Origin: Syngnathus acus
Lineage: Eukaryota; Chordata; Actinopteri; Syngnathiformes; Syngnathidae
Reading direction: 5' to 3'
Assembly: GCF_901709675.1 (NCBI RefSeq)
Contig: NC_051089.1
Location: forward strand, 16,419,976-16,483,975
DNA: 64,000 nt
Shown piece by piece: positions 22,565 through 33,929 of this stretch; position 1 is the first letter of the stretch; every line of letters starts with the position of its first letter. Below the pieces are notes generated by a model, which was not told the origin of the DNA, did not search any database, and worked only from the letters and a program-made list of their open reading frames with translations. The translations under genes were made by a program, and so were the position numbers.

Positions 22565-25420
22565 TCATGGAAGCAGTTGCTCCAATGTTGAATCGTCAAC
22601 TTTGTTCACTGCGACTATGTGATCCAGATGTTGGAGGTAGCGCTCCTGGTCTTGCATGAAATGTGGGATTCTGGCGTCGTTGATCACTGCTATGTGCCGT
22701 AGCTTCTCCACATCCTCATAGGACACCTAAAAGCAACAAAAATCACCACAAATAATCAACTATGTGAATGTGTATGTTGGTTTGCATTTGTAATGAGCTG
22801 TGATCACCCTTTTAATAGAAATGTCAAATAAAATGATTGCGTTGATGCATAAAGGCACTGACAGACCTTTCCTAAGGAAGTCAACATCTTGAAGTCGATG
22901 TTCCTCCGATGCCGAAGTATCCGCAGGATCCCGTCTAAATAAACTTGGTCTTTACTGAAGCAGCCTGCGAAAGAACCACACGGCATCAGAGCAGATTAAA
23001 ATAGATACAAATTAATGATGCTTGAACATGAATTGTGCCAAATAAAAAAGTTCTATATCTACCGCATTTCATTCACATGAGCAAATTTAGCATTACTTTG
23101 TACGTCATTTCACAACATTACCAAAGCTATGGGAATGTAGTTGCATTGGTTTTTTTTCTTATGTGTGAACTGTGGTCACTCCAGCTAAATAATTGATATA
23201 ATTCAAATCAGAATGTATTTATTTATATGGTGTTGAGATTTCAGTGCTTAAGTGCAGTCCACATCTTTCCATCTTTTTGTTTGAAGGGATACAATTGTTT
23301 GCAGTATTTTTGTAATCCGACTTGTGACTTTGGGATGCAAGTCTACGCCACACTTGTTTGGTAGGATTTTGCGAAGTTGTCATGCTGAATGCTTAAAATA
23401 CTGCAGGCAAGTCAACAACTTGAATTGAAGTATAGTCAAAGTGTCTTTCAGTTTTTCCTCAGTTGGTTTGGTACATTTCTCAGATCAGAATTTAATTTCT
23501 CAAAAAGCCCTACTTGTGCAGACCCCCAGAAAAATCTGGTTTTTCATTTCTTCGAACAAGTTGTGGATGCTTTGGCACATCCATTGTGTACAATACTTTC
23601 CATTATTATTAAGTGCTTATGTCATGATGATTAAAATTCATGATGATAGACGTCTGTTGAATTGTCTCACACCCCACAACATTTTGGCATGAGTTCATAA
23701 TATATACTAAGTCTTTACACGCAAGTTGTCAAAAAATGTCTTGTGAAGCATTAGATCAAACAATGAGCGAGTACTTTTCTAAAGTAGTTCAAGAGAATGT
23801 TGTGGATGAGAACGTGATGGCCAAAGCGTGCGTGCATTCACCCGGTTGTGAAGTGTCCGTCTGTCCTCTCTTGGCACGCAGGCAGTATTCCCAGCGGACG
23901 TCTGGATGCTGAACAAAGCGTGCCACATGACTGAAGAGCTGGCTGAAGCTCATGCTGCTGGCATGGAAAACTGTATAGTAAAGAAGAGCCGCCCGCCACA
24001 AGTATGGCTGCTTCCTTAGCAACACACTGTGCAGGCTGGCCAGCCCCTCCTCAGTGGGGTTGGCTGGCTTGAGGCCAAACGTCTTTCTGCCCTCCGCCGT
24101 GGCCCATGGCTGAAGACTGTTGTTGACGCCTCTCAGATAATGTGTGCCTGACCGGGAACAAACATTGATAACTCAGAAGTTCAAGTTTAACCCCAATGGG
24201 TTGGTCTGCAGTACAAATAATAATTACAATAGCACACACAAGAGAAAAACTTGGAGGCAGTAGGCGGGGGACACTCTGAACCGGTTGTCAGCCAATCACA
24301 GGGCACACAGAGACGAACAACCATTCGCACTCGCACTCACACCTAGGGGCAATTTGGAGTGCTCAATTGGCCTACCTAGCATGTTTTTGGGATGTGGGAG
24401 GAAATCGGAGGAAAGTCACGCAGGCACAGGGAGAAGACGCACCAGAACACACATCGAACCCGCAACCTCTGCACTGTGAGACGGACGTGCGACACCGTGC
24501 CGCCACATATGACATTTATCATTACTATAGAGCACATGTGTCAAACTCAAGGCCCGGGGGCCAGGTACGGCCCGCCACATCATTTTATGTGGCCCGCGAT
24601 GACAAATTGTGCATCAAATTCGTGTCATGACTAGAATTGCAAATTGTCTTCACTTTTAATAATATCTTTTTTTTTTATATTTGACCAGTTTTTACACATC
24701 TGATTGGAAAACGAGTTATTTGTCGGTTTGTTTTGTAGCTTTTACTGTATATGAGGTACTCATACATTTAGTTGGGTTGACAGTCATAATGGCCCTCCGA
24801 AAGAAGCTATGACTACAATGCGGCCCACGAAAAAAATGAGTTTGACACCCCTGCTAAAGAGGGACTTAAATTGGCAGTGCTGCTGAAGGTGATAAGACAC
24901 ACCAAGACACACGTGCTCTCCGACCACAGATAGAAGGAGGGAAAAAATGGAACTGATGAAAACTTGACATCCAATTGAGAGGGCTCTTGTGTAAGCTCAC
25001 CTATTTCGTGTCTCAGCATCCCCTCTAGCCAGTGCTGACGTGCTCCGGCCAGGTTGATGGTCAGAGTTGGACGACAGCTCTCCACCATCATGACGGCCTG
25101 AGAAAGCAGCTCATCAGAGAGACGTACCACAACCTAAAAATGCACACACACAAACACACAGACACAAAGTATTACGGGTGGTCTTTAAAGGGCCACGTCA
25201 AAGTTTTCAATATTGTCATTATCATTTATTTTTTCTTTCTATTGAAGGGGGGAAAAAAATGCTCAAAAATCAGAAACTAAATTTGAGGGGTTCTGGGATT
25301 TTATTTGGTATTGAGGTATTTTGTGCAGGTATAGTATCAAAGTCAAAATGTTGGTATTATGACAACATTAGTGTTCTGCTTGTGATGCTCAAATATTATT
25401 TTGAGGGTCACTACTTCTAA

Positions 25421-25454
<34 letters not shown>

Positions 25455-26626
25455 AAAGTTAATCTAGAGCCCCGAGTTCATTCATTGTGTGTGCTGCCAC
25501 GACACAGGAACGTGCCACTGAGCCATTCTCAGATGCAAATAATAAATAAAATTTAAAAATATAAAATAATGTGTTTGGTTTTATGGAATCCTAGATGCCA
25601 CAAAAGTGGTTATGTTTTTTCATGCATGTTTAATGACTGAGGTTTCAAGGTGCTTGAAAAAAGTTTGGGGTTGCACTTACCTCACCCACACAGCCTTCCT
25701 TTTGCAAATATTTCCGCACGGTGGCCCACACCTGACTCTTAGGAAGCACAGTCCCACCTGTGACCTCCTCAAAAGTCTCATAGGAGCCAAACTTGTTCAG
25801 GACACACTCCATGATTCCAACAGCCTGCAGTCACACACAAACCGCCCAATGTGAACTCACACTTGATTGATAAAAATATTTGGTTTCTGCGATTGTGACA
25901 TACCTGCTCGAGAAAGAGGCCAGAGCCCTCGCTGTACTTGTCTAGCACGGAGTTCTGCTCCGGCTGGGCATATTTGAATTGGGGCTCATACTTGTAGTCA
26001 GACTGGAAAAACCTTTTCTTCTCTTGCTCAAGGTTTAGAGGCCTGAGAGCAACAAGCAGACACGGCCTGGGGGAGGTGGACGGTGGGATGCTTCCCACAC
26101 CTTTAGCGATGTGTGGTAGGGAGGTGGCGGGTCGCATTTTCCCCTTTTTAGCACGCAGCCCCAGGGATTGGTTGACTGAGCACGTGCTCTCACTGCGGCG
26201 CATCCAACCACCGGCACCTAGGCTGAGGCTAGTCCGGCTGCGAGCAGGGGGTGACGGGGCGGCCGACCCGCTGCGCCAAGGTGGTTGCGTGAGCTGCCTT
26301 TCTGCCATCTGCTCCTGAGACCTTTGCAGGCGCTGTGGTGTCATGTCTAGGCTGAGGGGGCGACGGAGAGCTGGCCTAGGCATATCGCCCGCGTTTGACA
26401 CTAACTTGCTGTCTTCCACCTGGTCAGTGTCATTCTGAGCCAAGAACCCATTTGGGGGTGCCTTGGCCTGCTTGGAAATACGGCGCCTTCCGGCCCGAGG
26501 TCTCAGCGTCGTTGTATTGCTACTGCTAGCTTTGACGGCTTTGGACTGGTCCGACTGGAGCCCGCCGCCTTCGGGATACTCACCCTCGACATGATCCATG
26601 AGGACTTCACCCGAGTCCAACACCAT
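22565..26626 (-). CDS. matcap1: Microtubule-associated tyrosine carboxypeptidase 1 (KIAA0895L family), apparent frameshift
   Basis: Exons on the minus strand: 26626-25904, 25824-25681, 25133-25001, 24148-23842, 22964-22867, 22726-22565. The start MVLDSG matches the family start I recall. Ignoring one extra base, the product is 521 aa. An N-terminal basic, Ser/Pro-rich region is followed by a DUF1704 metallopeptidase with HEIGTH (His331, Glu332, His336), the HExxxH zinc site of enzymes that remove the C-terminal tyrosine of alpha-tubulin, then NPTEEGLASLHS (third-ligand region) and CFSKDQVYLDG. In the sequence as given, an extra base in the A-run at 24120-24122 shifts the frame after GVN and brings a stop at 24053-24051 (about 365 aa), although the remaining exons stay conserved in the other frame. 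That suggests a sequencing or assembly error, or a very recent lesion. Introns hold a SINE and a hAT MITE. The gene is convergent with csnk2a2. Confidence 0.9.
24253..24508 (-). repeat. tRNA-derived SINE, minus orientation
   Basis: Read on the minus strand it begins GGCGGCACGGTGTCGCACG (tRNA-like head, box A region), then a box-B-like GGTTCGATGTG. The shared body follows (CCTCCCACATCCCAAAAACATG, complement near 24390). It is located in matcap1 intron 4, next to a hAT MITE. Confidence 0.65.
24533..24853 (+). mobile_element. hAT MITE copy A
   Basis: Ends are CACATGTGTCAAACTCAAGG and the near-complement GAGTTTGACACCCCTG. An 8-base target duplication (CTATAGAG left, CTAAAGAG right, one mismatch) flanks it, which is diagnostic of hAT elements. 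The interior holds GGCCCGCCACATCATTTTATG and GGCCCTCCGAAAGAAGC. No coding capacity. It lies in a matcap1 intron; relatives are at 29564, 30321 and 43129. Confidence 0.85.
25421..25452. repeat. Poly(A) tract
   Basis: Nearly pure A run of about 32 bases with one G interruption, in matcap1 intron 3 (minus-strand gene). Confidence 0.8.
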
Positions 26627-27805
26627 CACCTCAGCCACCAGCTCTGCCTCACTCGGGCTGGAGCAGACAGAACAGAGATCAGGACACAGCCAGCGGATAA
26701 GTTGCAAATTTTTTTTTTCAAACAAGCAATTCAAATAGAGTAAAACTGTAACACGTTGCTGATGTAATATAAAACTAAAAGGTCATTTAACCGTTAAGGG
26801 CAATTGTGGAGCGAGTTGATAACAATTGCTAATTTACACAACATTAATTGATTAATATCATTTTCTTTCAGATTAAAAGTTATGAGCGTTTTAAGACAAT
26901 AAGTGTCATAAATTAAAAATAATAATCTGTGAGGCTGCACAACAGTGCAAATCAGAACGCTCATAAAGTATGATTACCTAAACTACAGATGTTAGCTTCT
27001 TGGCTAAAAAACGCTAGAAAGAAACCCGATTCTTAGCTTCTGCTCTAACGTTCAAGTCACTGCTTTGCACATATTTTTTTCTCCCCCAAATCCTCCGACT
27101 ACACTACAGAGCTATACGTACTGAACTAAAACACAAATGCAACAAATGCATATTCCTCTGAAATGTAACCAATATAAAATGATGAGAGAGCATGATTATT
27201 GCACAGGTGTGCCTTGGTCACAATAAAAGGTCAGTCAAAAATAAGGCTGTGTAATTAATTAAAACTCAATTACAATTATTATACTCATGATTACAAAATT
27301 GGCAGAACTAAAACAAATAATCTGCATTAATATCCAATGCAATGTTTACACAAGGAAACCTCATTTATACATTAGAAACTTTTTTTTTTTTTAAACAAAT
27401 TTTATAGTGTATAAAGGAACTTAGTGTTTCAAAGAAATGTATTCGTCTTAATAGTTTTTTATAAAGATATTCTTTTGTATATGTTTGGTACAAAAATCAT
27501 GTAATTGTGATTACAAATATTACAAATTAATCATAATTAATATTTTTCCACCATTATCGAGCAGCCCTACTCGAAAACGTGTAGTTTTAATGTAATTTGT
27601 TTTTTGCAACGACTTAATGGTACATTTGTGTACTTCCTCAGTTAAGACAGACACCAGAAGATTATTTTTAGGCTGCCACAAGACAACAAATTCTCCATGA
27701 ATCATTCTCAGCCAGATACGGAATATCTTGCTTCTCAGAATCTGCTGTCATTGATACTCCCTTGACATTACTCCTGATGCTATCCCTATGTTTTCCACAA
27801 CCAAC

Positions 27806-27806
<1 letters not shown>

Positions 27807-27862
<56 letters not shown>

Positions 27863-27892
27863 CCAATCAATCAAGCAAGCAATCAATCAATC
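27807..27892. repeat. (CAAT)n microsatellite
   Basis: About 20 tandem copies of a CAAT/ATCA tetranucleotide with few interruptions, in matcap1 intron 1. Confidence 0.9.
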
Positions 27893-28080
27893 ATCTCAAC
27901 TCCAGGTTGCCTTGACCTCTCTCTAGGAACTTCTTTTGACAAAGCGTTGTAATCCGTGGGGTTTGGAAAAAATTGTGTTCACATTTTGACAAAATAATAA
28001 ATAGAACAGATATATTTTCAAACATTGGAAGGAAAATTAAAAAAGTCATCTGATGAACAAATACTCGAATAAAGTATTCC

Positions 28081-28414
28081 ACCACCACTGTACACTGTCA
28101 CTTAGAAATGTCCTAATTTTTAAAATTAAATGGCTATTTTTTTCAATGAGCATAACATTAAACTAATCAAGAATACACTCCATACTTTGTTAATGTGGTA
28201 AATTCTAGCTGCAAATGTCTGTTTTTTAATGCAATATCTACATAGAGGCCCATTTTCAGCAACCATTCCTCCAGTGTTCTAATGGTCCATTGTGTTTGCT
28301 AATTGCTAATGGATGATTAGAAAACCATTCAAAACCCTTGTGCAATTATGTTGGTTTTCAATGAAAAACACTGAATTGTCTGGGTGCTCCCAAACTTTTC
28401 AACAGTAGTGTAGA
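28081..28414 (-). mobile_element. Diverged Tc1-like MITE
   Basis: The right end reads CCCAAACTTTTCAACAGTAGTG, the classic terminus of an abundant fish Tc1-like element. The left part has GTCACTTAGAAATGTCC, followed by the interior blocks AATACACTCCATACTTTGTTA and ATAGAGGCCCATTTTCAGC that I recall from that family. Diverged and non-coding. Confidence 0.6.
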
Positions 28415-28639
28415 TACAAAAAATCTAGGTACAAAATTACTTAGGTACAGTACCTAAGTACTTGTATTTCGTTACTTTCCACCACTGCTGCAGATTAAAT
28501 CTTCTCAGAAATTGCTCCCAATAATATAATACATTTAAGTAATTGGAAGAAAACTAGATCTTGCACTAAATTTGCAATTGAAACACATGGGGAAACAGTT
28601 CATATTGCCTCTCAAGATAATACAAACAAATGTTCTTAC

Positions 28640-28925
28640 CATCAACATTTCCTCCACAAACTACTCCCAACCAAAGAGCCAATCAGCGCTGGGAAGATGT
28701 TTTCATTCTTCCCCACCGTTCAGTCGCACATGACAGCCAGCCGGAGGTCCTCAGCAGCAGGCAGCCGAGTGCTTCTGGAGCAGGAGAGGACAGAAACAAG
28801 GCGACTAACGGTCCGGTGTGGAGCGGGCCTGAGACGCCTGCCTGGACCGGCCAGGAAGCGGCGATGGCGTTGGAACATATGACGTCACGCGACGCTGCGT
28901 GATGACGCACGACACCGGAAATGCA
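28640..28925 (-). promoter_or_regulatory. matcap1: matcap1 promoter and untranslated exon 1
   Basis: A GC-richer, CpG-containing stretch. On the minus strand a good donor (GATG then GTAAGAAC) sits at 28640/28639, which suits an untranslated first exon running from about 28860. A consensus cAMP-response element TGACGTCA is at 28880-28887, and an ETS-type CCGGAA is at 28915-28920. The exon contains short upstream ATGs that stop quickly. The transcription start is inferred. Confidence 0.45.
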
Positions 28926-29563
28926 ATTCCACTCTATTCCGGTTCAAGTGACGATAAAATGTCACGCATTACATCAACATAACAATTGTGACAAATTATT
29001 TTTCGTTCACAGATTATTAGCAACAAGTTTTTGCTTTGTTTTGGATTCAGGCCCGCCTTTCGGCATGAATCCAAAACGCTGATACGGCACTTCCTGTTCC
29101 TGCCATTTTCAAAAGTGCTGACATAGCAATTACGGTTCCCATTATTTTTTGCAAAATGCTGATTGAGTTGTTGTGACCACATCTCCGTGTCCATTATTGT
29201 ATGAAGGGCGAGGCCTTTACACAAAGAATATCTCAATCAATCAAATCACCCTGGGAACAAATTTCAACGTTACAATAATTCACAAAATCAAAACTAGTAT
29301 TGCAGCTCCATTAGGAAGTGTTAACTTGACGTAACAATGTTTTGTTGACACGGAAGTCGCTACGGTTTCTTCTACTACTATTTCCGTATAGCGTTTGGTC
29401 AATCTGCGCATGTCAAAGTGATTTGTTCCGATCGAAAGTGTGACTCCTAATTGGATCAATAATTTTAGTGTCCATGAAAACAGTGCATTAATCATAATTT
29501 TAATCCAAACTCTGATCAGATCAAACAAATTTTGTTTGGCAAGAAAATAAAGTTGTTTTTGAA

Positions 29564-29887
29564 CATAGGTGTCAAACCCAAGGCCCAGGGCCAGAAGCGG
29601 CCAGCCACATCGTTTTATATGGCCAGTGAGGACAAATTGACGGTACAAAGTCACGCGTCAATATTAAAATTACAAATTGTCTTCATTTCACAAAATAGAG
29701 GTATTGCTAGAAATTGTTATTACCACATCATTTTTAAATATTTGAACATCTCTTGCTTCAAAACTTATTCATCAGTTTGTTGTGTAGCCTATTATGTATC
29801 ATATATGGCGTTGACGGTCATAATGGCCCTCCAAAGGAAACTATGATTACGATGTGGCCCGCGACAAAAGTGAGTTTGACACCCCCG
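29564..29887 (+). mobile_element. hAT MITE copy B
   Basis: Related to copy A, with ends CATAGGTGTCAAACCCAAGG and GTTTGACACCCCCG. It is flanked by a perfect 8-base duplication TTTTTGAA (29556-29563 and 29888-29895). The interior is more diverged than in copies A and C. Non-coding. Confidence 0.85.
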
Positions 29888-30071
29888 TTTTTGAATGTCT
29901 AAAAATGCACAAAAACTCACATCAGGCCTGGCAAAAAAAAAAATAATAATCACATTTGAGGTTTATTCAGCCATTTGCAAAATATACCAATTCCAATGTG
30001 CCAGTACCCCAATATGCAAGTACCCCAAAGTGGCCCTCAATGGAAAATCGGAGAGACTTTCTGTTTGTTAT

Positions 30072-31224
30072 TCAGAAGTACTCAATGGTATCTGCGTCTG
30101 TCTTGGACGCTTGGATATTAGCCAGCTCGATCGTTGAACCAGCGTATGGCAGACTTTTGAAAACACGCATGTGGACATGGTCGTCTCCTCCCACGTGCAC
30201 CTACAACAGTATGAGAACACAAATGTTTAGAAGAGCCACTCAACTGCTCCAACATTTTACATTTTAAATGTTATACTCATTAAGGGTAACAAAAAGAAGG
30301 AAGTGAACTATACATTAGCCCACATGTGTCAAACTCAAGGCCCGGGGGCCAGATACGGCCCGCCACATCATTTTATGTGGCCCGCGAAGACAAATTGTGC
30401 ATCAAATTAGTGTCATTACGAGAATTGCAAATTGTCTTCACTTTTAATATCTTTTTTTTTTTTAATATTTGACCAGTTTTTACTCGTCTGATTTGAAAAC
30501 GAGTTATTTGTCCGTTTGTTTTGTAGCTTTTACTGTATATAATATGAGGTGCTCATACATTTATTTGGGTTGACAGTCGTAATGGCCTTCCAAAAGAAGC
30601 TATGACTACAATGCGGCCCGCGAAAAAATTAGTTTGACACCCCTGCGTTAGCCGGTGGGGGCTTGTGACATCGTAATAGAGGCATGATTTTGATGAACAT
30701 TTGTTCAATTTATGTGTAATTTTGTGACGTCAAAGCCTCTTATTTCTCTATAATGATCGTTACCATCACATTTTCAGTGTTAGTAAGCTGTAGTATACAA
30801 TTTATATCAATTACTGCTTTCAGAATAATAAACATAATAAATATTTTTGATTTATGATGACTTGTCTGATATGTCACCTGAGGACATGTAATGAATAGAC
30901 GATGCCTAAAACAAACGGAATATCAAATATCAAACGTCAGGCCGACCAACTTTTTCCCGCTTGCTTCGAGCTTACCTTGATGAAGTAGTTGGTCCCAGCC
31001 ACAACCTGTGATTTGTAACTCTTGGCGATGAAGACGTCGAAAGTCTTCCCAGTTTTTTCCTCAGCATCAGACTTTACCTGAAAGGCATTGGTTTTTGGTA
31101 TATTTTTTTTGTTGTACTTTCAAACCAATCAATCAATCGTGTCAAATTCCTTACTCACTTTGTCGCATATTTTTTGAATCTCTTCGTCGGCATTAACTGC
31201 TTCAGCAAGCCCTCCGCACAACAT
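30072..31224 (-). CDS. Stefin-type cystatin (cystatin B-like)
   Basis: Exons 31224-31159, 31077-30976 and 30200-30072 give 98 aa, the exact length usual for cystatin B/stefins. It is an intracellular inhibitor of papain-like cysteine proteases (cathepsins). Seen are N-terminal MLCGGLAEA (the conserved glycine region that enters the active-site cleft), the QVVAG first hairpin in [17 protein letters not shown], and the second-loop LPYAG. No signal peptide or disulfides, as expected for stefins. An AATAAA on the minus strand lies at 29967-29962, 105 bases past the stop. A hAT MITE lies just downstream, and another sits inside intron 2 (30321-30645). I leave the symbol open because fish have several stefin paralogues (cstb/cst14). 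Confidence 0.9.
30321..30645 (+). mobile_element. hAT MITE copy C
   Basis: Ends CACATGTGTCAAACTC and GTTTGACACCCCTG, with the 8-base duplication CATTAGCC / CGTTAGCC (one mismatch). It lies within the second intron of the cystatin gene, about 430 bases from copy B. The sequence is very close to copy A. Confidence 0.85.
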
Positions 31225-31440
31225 TTTGAGTCTTGGACTGTGGATTAAAAGTGCAAGATTTCGTGCGTCTGTCCAGTTGAACACTACCGCTTTGTCATGT
31301 GACGATGACTAATAATGGACTGTACCATTCGCGTTTGGAGGCAACAGCATCTGTCTGCAGACCGCAAGACGGGGCGTGGTGTTGGAAAGGAGCGAACTAT
31401 TCCAAAGAGGCGTAACACCAGAAAGGGGCGTCAACTTGTA
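31225..31440 (-). promoter_or_regulatory. Cystatin promoter region with an E-box palindrome
   Basis: Upstream of the cystatin ATG on the minus strand. GTCATGTGAC at 31294-31303, 70-80 bases from the ATG, differs by one base from the CLEAR motif GTCACGTGAC bound by TFEB/TFE3-type factors and equals an MITF M-box core. No TATA box was evident. Confidence 0.4.
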
Positions 31441-33185
31441 TTTCATCACATATGCGCCCCTCTTAAAGGGAACAGACATAGATAGGGTGAATGCCGCATT
31501 TTGACCATGAAATGAAATAAAAACAAAAAACTAAATGTGTTTCATTAAATCATGTACTATTTGTTATATATTTATACATTTGAGATTTACATTGTATAAC
31601 GGGGATTTGCCTTTTTTAAAAATCCATGAACCGAGTACATAGTGTCTAAGTAATGTTACGTGTTTCGTTCAAAACTATTCAACCCGCTTTGCAATAAAAT
31701 GTTTTAGAAAGTTGGACATTTATTTTTTTGCTGTGTAAATAGACGCATTAACTAAGGAGTTGCATTTTTGGAAACTAAGATAAAGGCCATTAAATCTGGT
31801 GGTGGTGGTGGTTGTTGGGTGGGGTGGGGGCAAATGAACATAAATAAATCACATAAGAAATAAGTCACATTTAAACTCAGCAGGGAAGCAAAAAGGCAGG
31901 CAGTTCCTGTGCACCCAAACTCATACATTGTTGCTTTATTATAATTGAACTTTATTATAATTGAACAAGAGATTGGGAAGAGCAGAAACGTTAACAGTAG
32001 CACTGTCAATAATACTGTACATCCCACTTTGCACTAATTGTACTGATTACTGTATCACGACTATAGTTTAGAGTTATAGTTATAACATAGTTTATTATTT
32101 AAAGAAACATGTTTGCCTTTTGCATTGCTAGCTAATTGTTTTGCATCAACCTCCACCCTCTTGACACCTAATAATCTTTTAAAGACAGGTAATGTCACTC
32201 TCACATGCTGCATTTGCTGTCCAAATAAATCCCAAGGTTAATTGTGTCACGAAAATAGGTAGATGAGTTTGCATAGTTGTTGCACAATGTGGTGAACCCA
32301 AATGAAGTAAAGCTGGGAGGGAAAGCAAGACAGGTCTCAAAATAATTTTTGGGGAAAACAAAGAAGGCAATGTACTTGGAAGAATAGGACCAGTGAAGTA
32401 ACAAAATTATTACAAACCAACGAAGAATCTCGTGGAAACAAAACAATACTACAAAGTACAGGGAAAACTTGTCATGACATGGGAACACAACAACGACGAC
32501 TGAAACAACCACAGCATATCGAGGCGCGACACGAGTGGCTGGGAGTAGCTGATTAATTGAAACAAGAAACGGGGCGGATGAGAACAGGTAGAAATGATAA
32601 CCTAACAAGCAGGATAAGGCATAATTATGGGACACGGGATAAACCTGTCAAAACATGAAACAAATCTAAAACTAATCAAAATACAGCTCATGATAGTAGG
32701 TTCCCCACTCCTGAGTTGAACGACTTTCTGTTCCCGTTTGCCATCATGACCAATAAGCAGGCAATACCTTTTTATTATTTGTTTACTCCTTTTGAACATG
32801 TAAAGTATTTCCATCCATTTTTTGACCACTTCAGGGTTATGGGTGAGCTTCAAGCCTCTCCTGGCTATACCCTGGACAGGTTGGACTGGTGCCACAAGGC
32901 ACATATTGCAACATCAATCATTCACTCTCATTCAAAGCTTCATGGAGGAGGAACTGAACCCACACTGCGGAAACACAAGTCAGGCAAACGTACCATCCCA
33001 CCATGAGTCATGATGCACTTCCCCTTTGGAAGATTTTTTGTTCTTTATTTTATTACATTTTATTATTGCTTTTTATTTTATTTTAATATACAAAGTCAGG
33101 GCCCAAGATAAGTTACTAAGCATATCATATACCAAAATATTTTTTTACCAAAATTGCTGCCATAAACAGATAAGGTGTTCAGTAA
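31441..33185. other. Intergenic stretch with repeat fragments
   Basis: No gene seen. Part of 32470-32690 (GTCATGACATGGGAACACAAC) resembles a fragment of the LTR-type repeat found intact at 33201. 32812-33004 resembles a badly diverged SINE of the (CCAT)n-tailed family, minus orientation. The rest is AT-rich and unassigned. Confidence 0.4.
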
Positions 33186-33200
33186 AACCATCCATCCATC

Positions 33201-33567
33201 TGTCATGCCTCGTCCACAGTTTTGTGATGTGTCATCAGTTCTGTGTCTGTGTGCTCGCCCCTCCCTTCCTGTGTGCCCTTGATTTGTGTGATCACACGCA
33301 CTTGCCTCATTACCTGTGTTGTATTTAAGTTCTGTTTGCGTGTCACTCTATGTCGGAGCATTGCATGAGATGTGGACAATGCATGTCTCACTGTCACGCG
33401 GTTTGTTTAGTTCCTGTCTTTTGTTTCACGTTTTGGCGATCAGTCCTATTGGTTTCGTTGTTTAGTCACGTCAGTTTGCCGAGTCTGTCCTTTTGGTTTG
33501 CTACAATAAACCCTGGTCCAAGCTGCACTTGGTCGTCCTCGCTCCATTCCTCCACCCCGTCTTGACA
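33201..33567 (+). mobile_element. Solo LTR inserted in a SINE tail
   Basis: A 367-base unit begins TGTCATG and ends CTTGACA (TG...CA). It carries a TATA-like TATTTAAG near 33323 and an AATAAA at about 33505, and is flanked by a perfect 5-base duplication CCATC (33196-33200 and 33568-33572). These are the hallmarks of an LTR left after recombination between two LTRs. It lies inside the (CCAT)n tail of a SINE. Partial copies in opposite orientation are at 41033-41160 and 58060-58255. No internal retroviral genes are present. Confidence 0.75.
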
Positions 33568-33927
33568 CCATCCCTCCATTTTATGAACCGCTCATCCTCA
33601 TGAGGTTTGCCGATGTGCTATAGCCTCCCCTTGCTGTCTCAGGACGTTAGGCGGGGTACACCCTGAACTGGTTGCCAGCCAATCACAGAGCACATATGTA
33701 TAGACAAACAACCATCCATACTCACAATCACACCTACAGACAATTTGGAGCGGTCAATCGATCTACCTTGCATGTTTTTGGAATGTGGGAGGAAACCAGA
33801 GTATCCCGAGGAAACCCACGCAGACATCGGAAGAGCATACAAATCCCACACAGGAAGGCCAGAATCGAACCCCTGCACCCTAAACTGTGAGACGGATGTG
33901 CTAACCAGTGTTCCACCGTGCCGCCCT
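33568..33927 (-). repeat. tRNA-derived SINE, best copy in the window
   Basis: Read on the minus strand: head GGCGGCACGGTGGAACACTG, box A-like TGGTTAGCACATCC, box B-like GGTTCGATTC. A body with CTCTGGTTTCCTCCCACATTC and a region near CAACCAGTTCAGGGTGTACC follow, then an (ATGG)n tail interrupted by the solo LTR (tail remainder at 33187-33200). Internal pol III promoter boxes support a tRNA origin. It is not a functional tRNA gene. Confidence 0.7.
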
Positions 33928-33929
33928 GA

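Larger units (their letters stand above)
26658..28639 (-). other. matcap1: matcap1 first intron
   Basis: Acceptor (CTGTTCTGTCTGCTCCAG) ends at 26658 and the presumed donor is at 28639. It contains a (CAAT)n microsatellite and a Tc1-like repeat, described separately; otherwise AT-rich with no gene seen. Confidence 0.45.
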
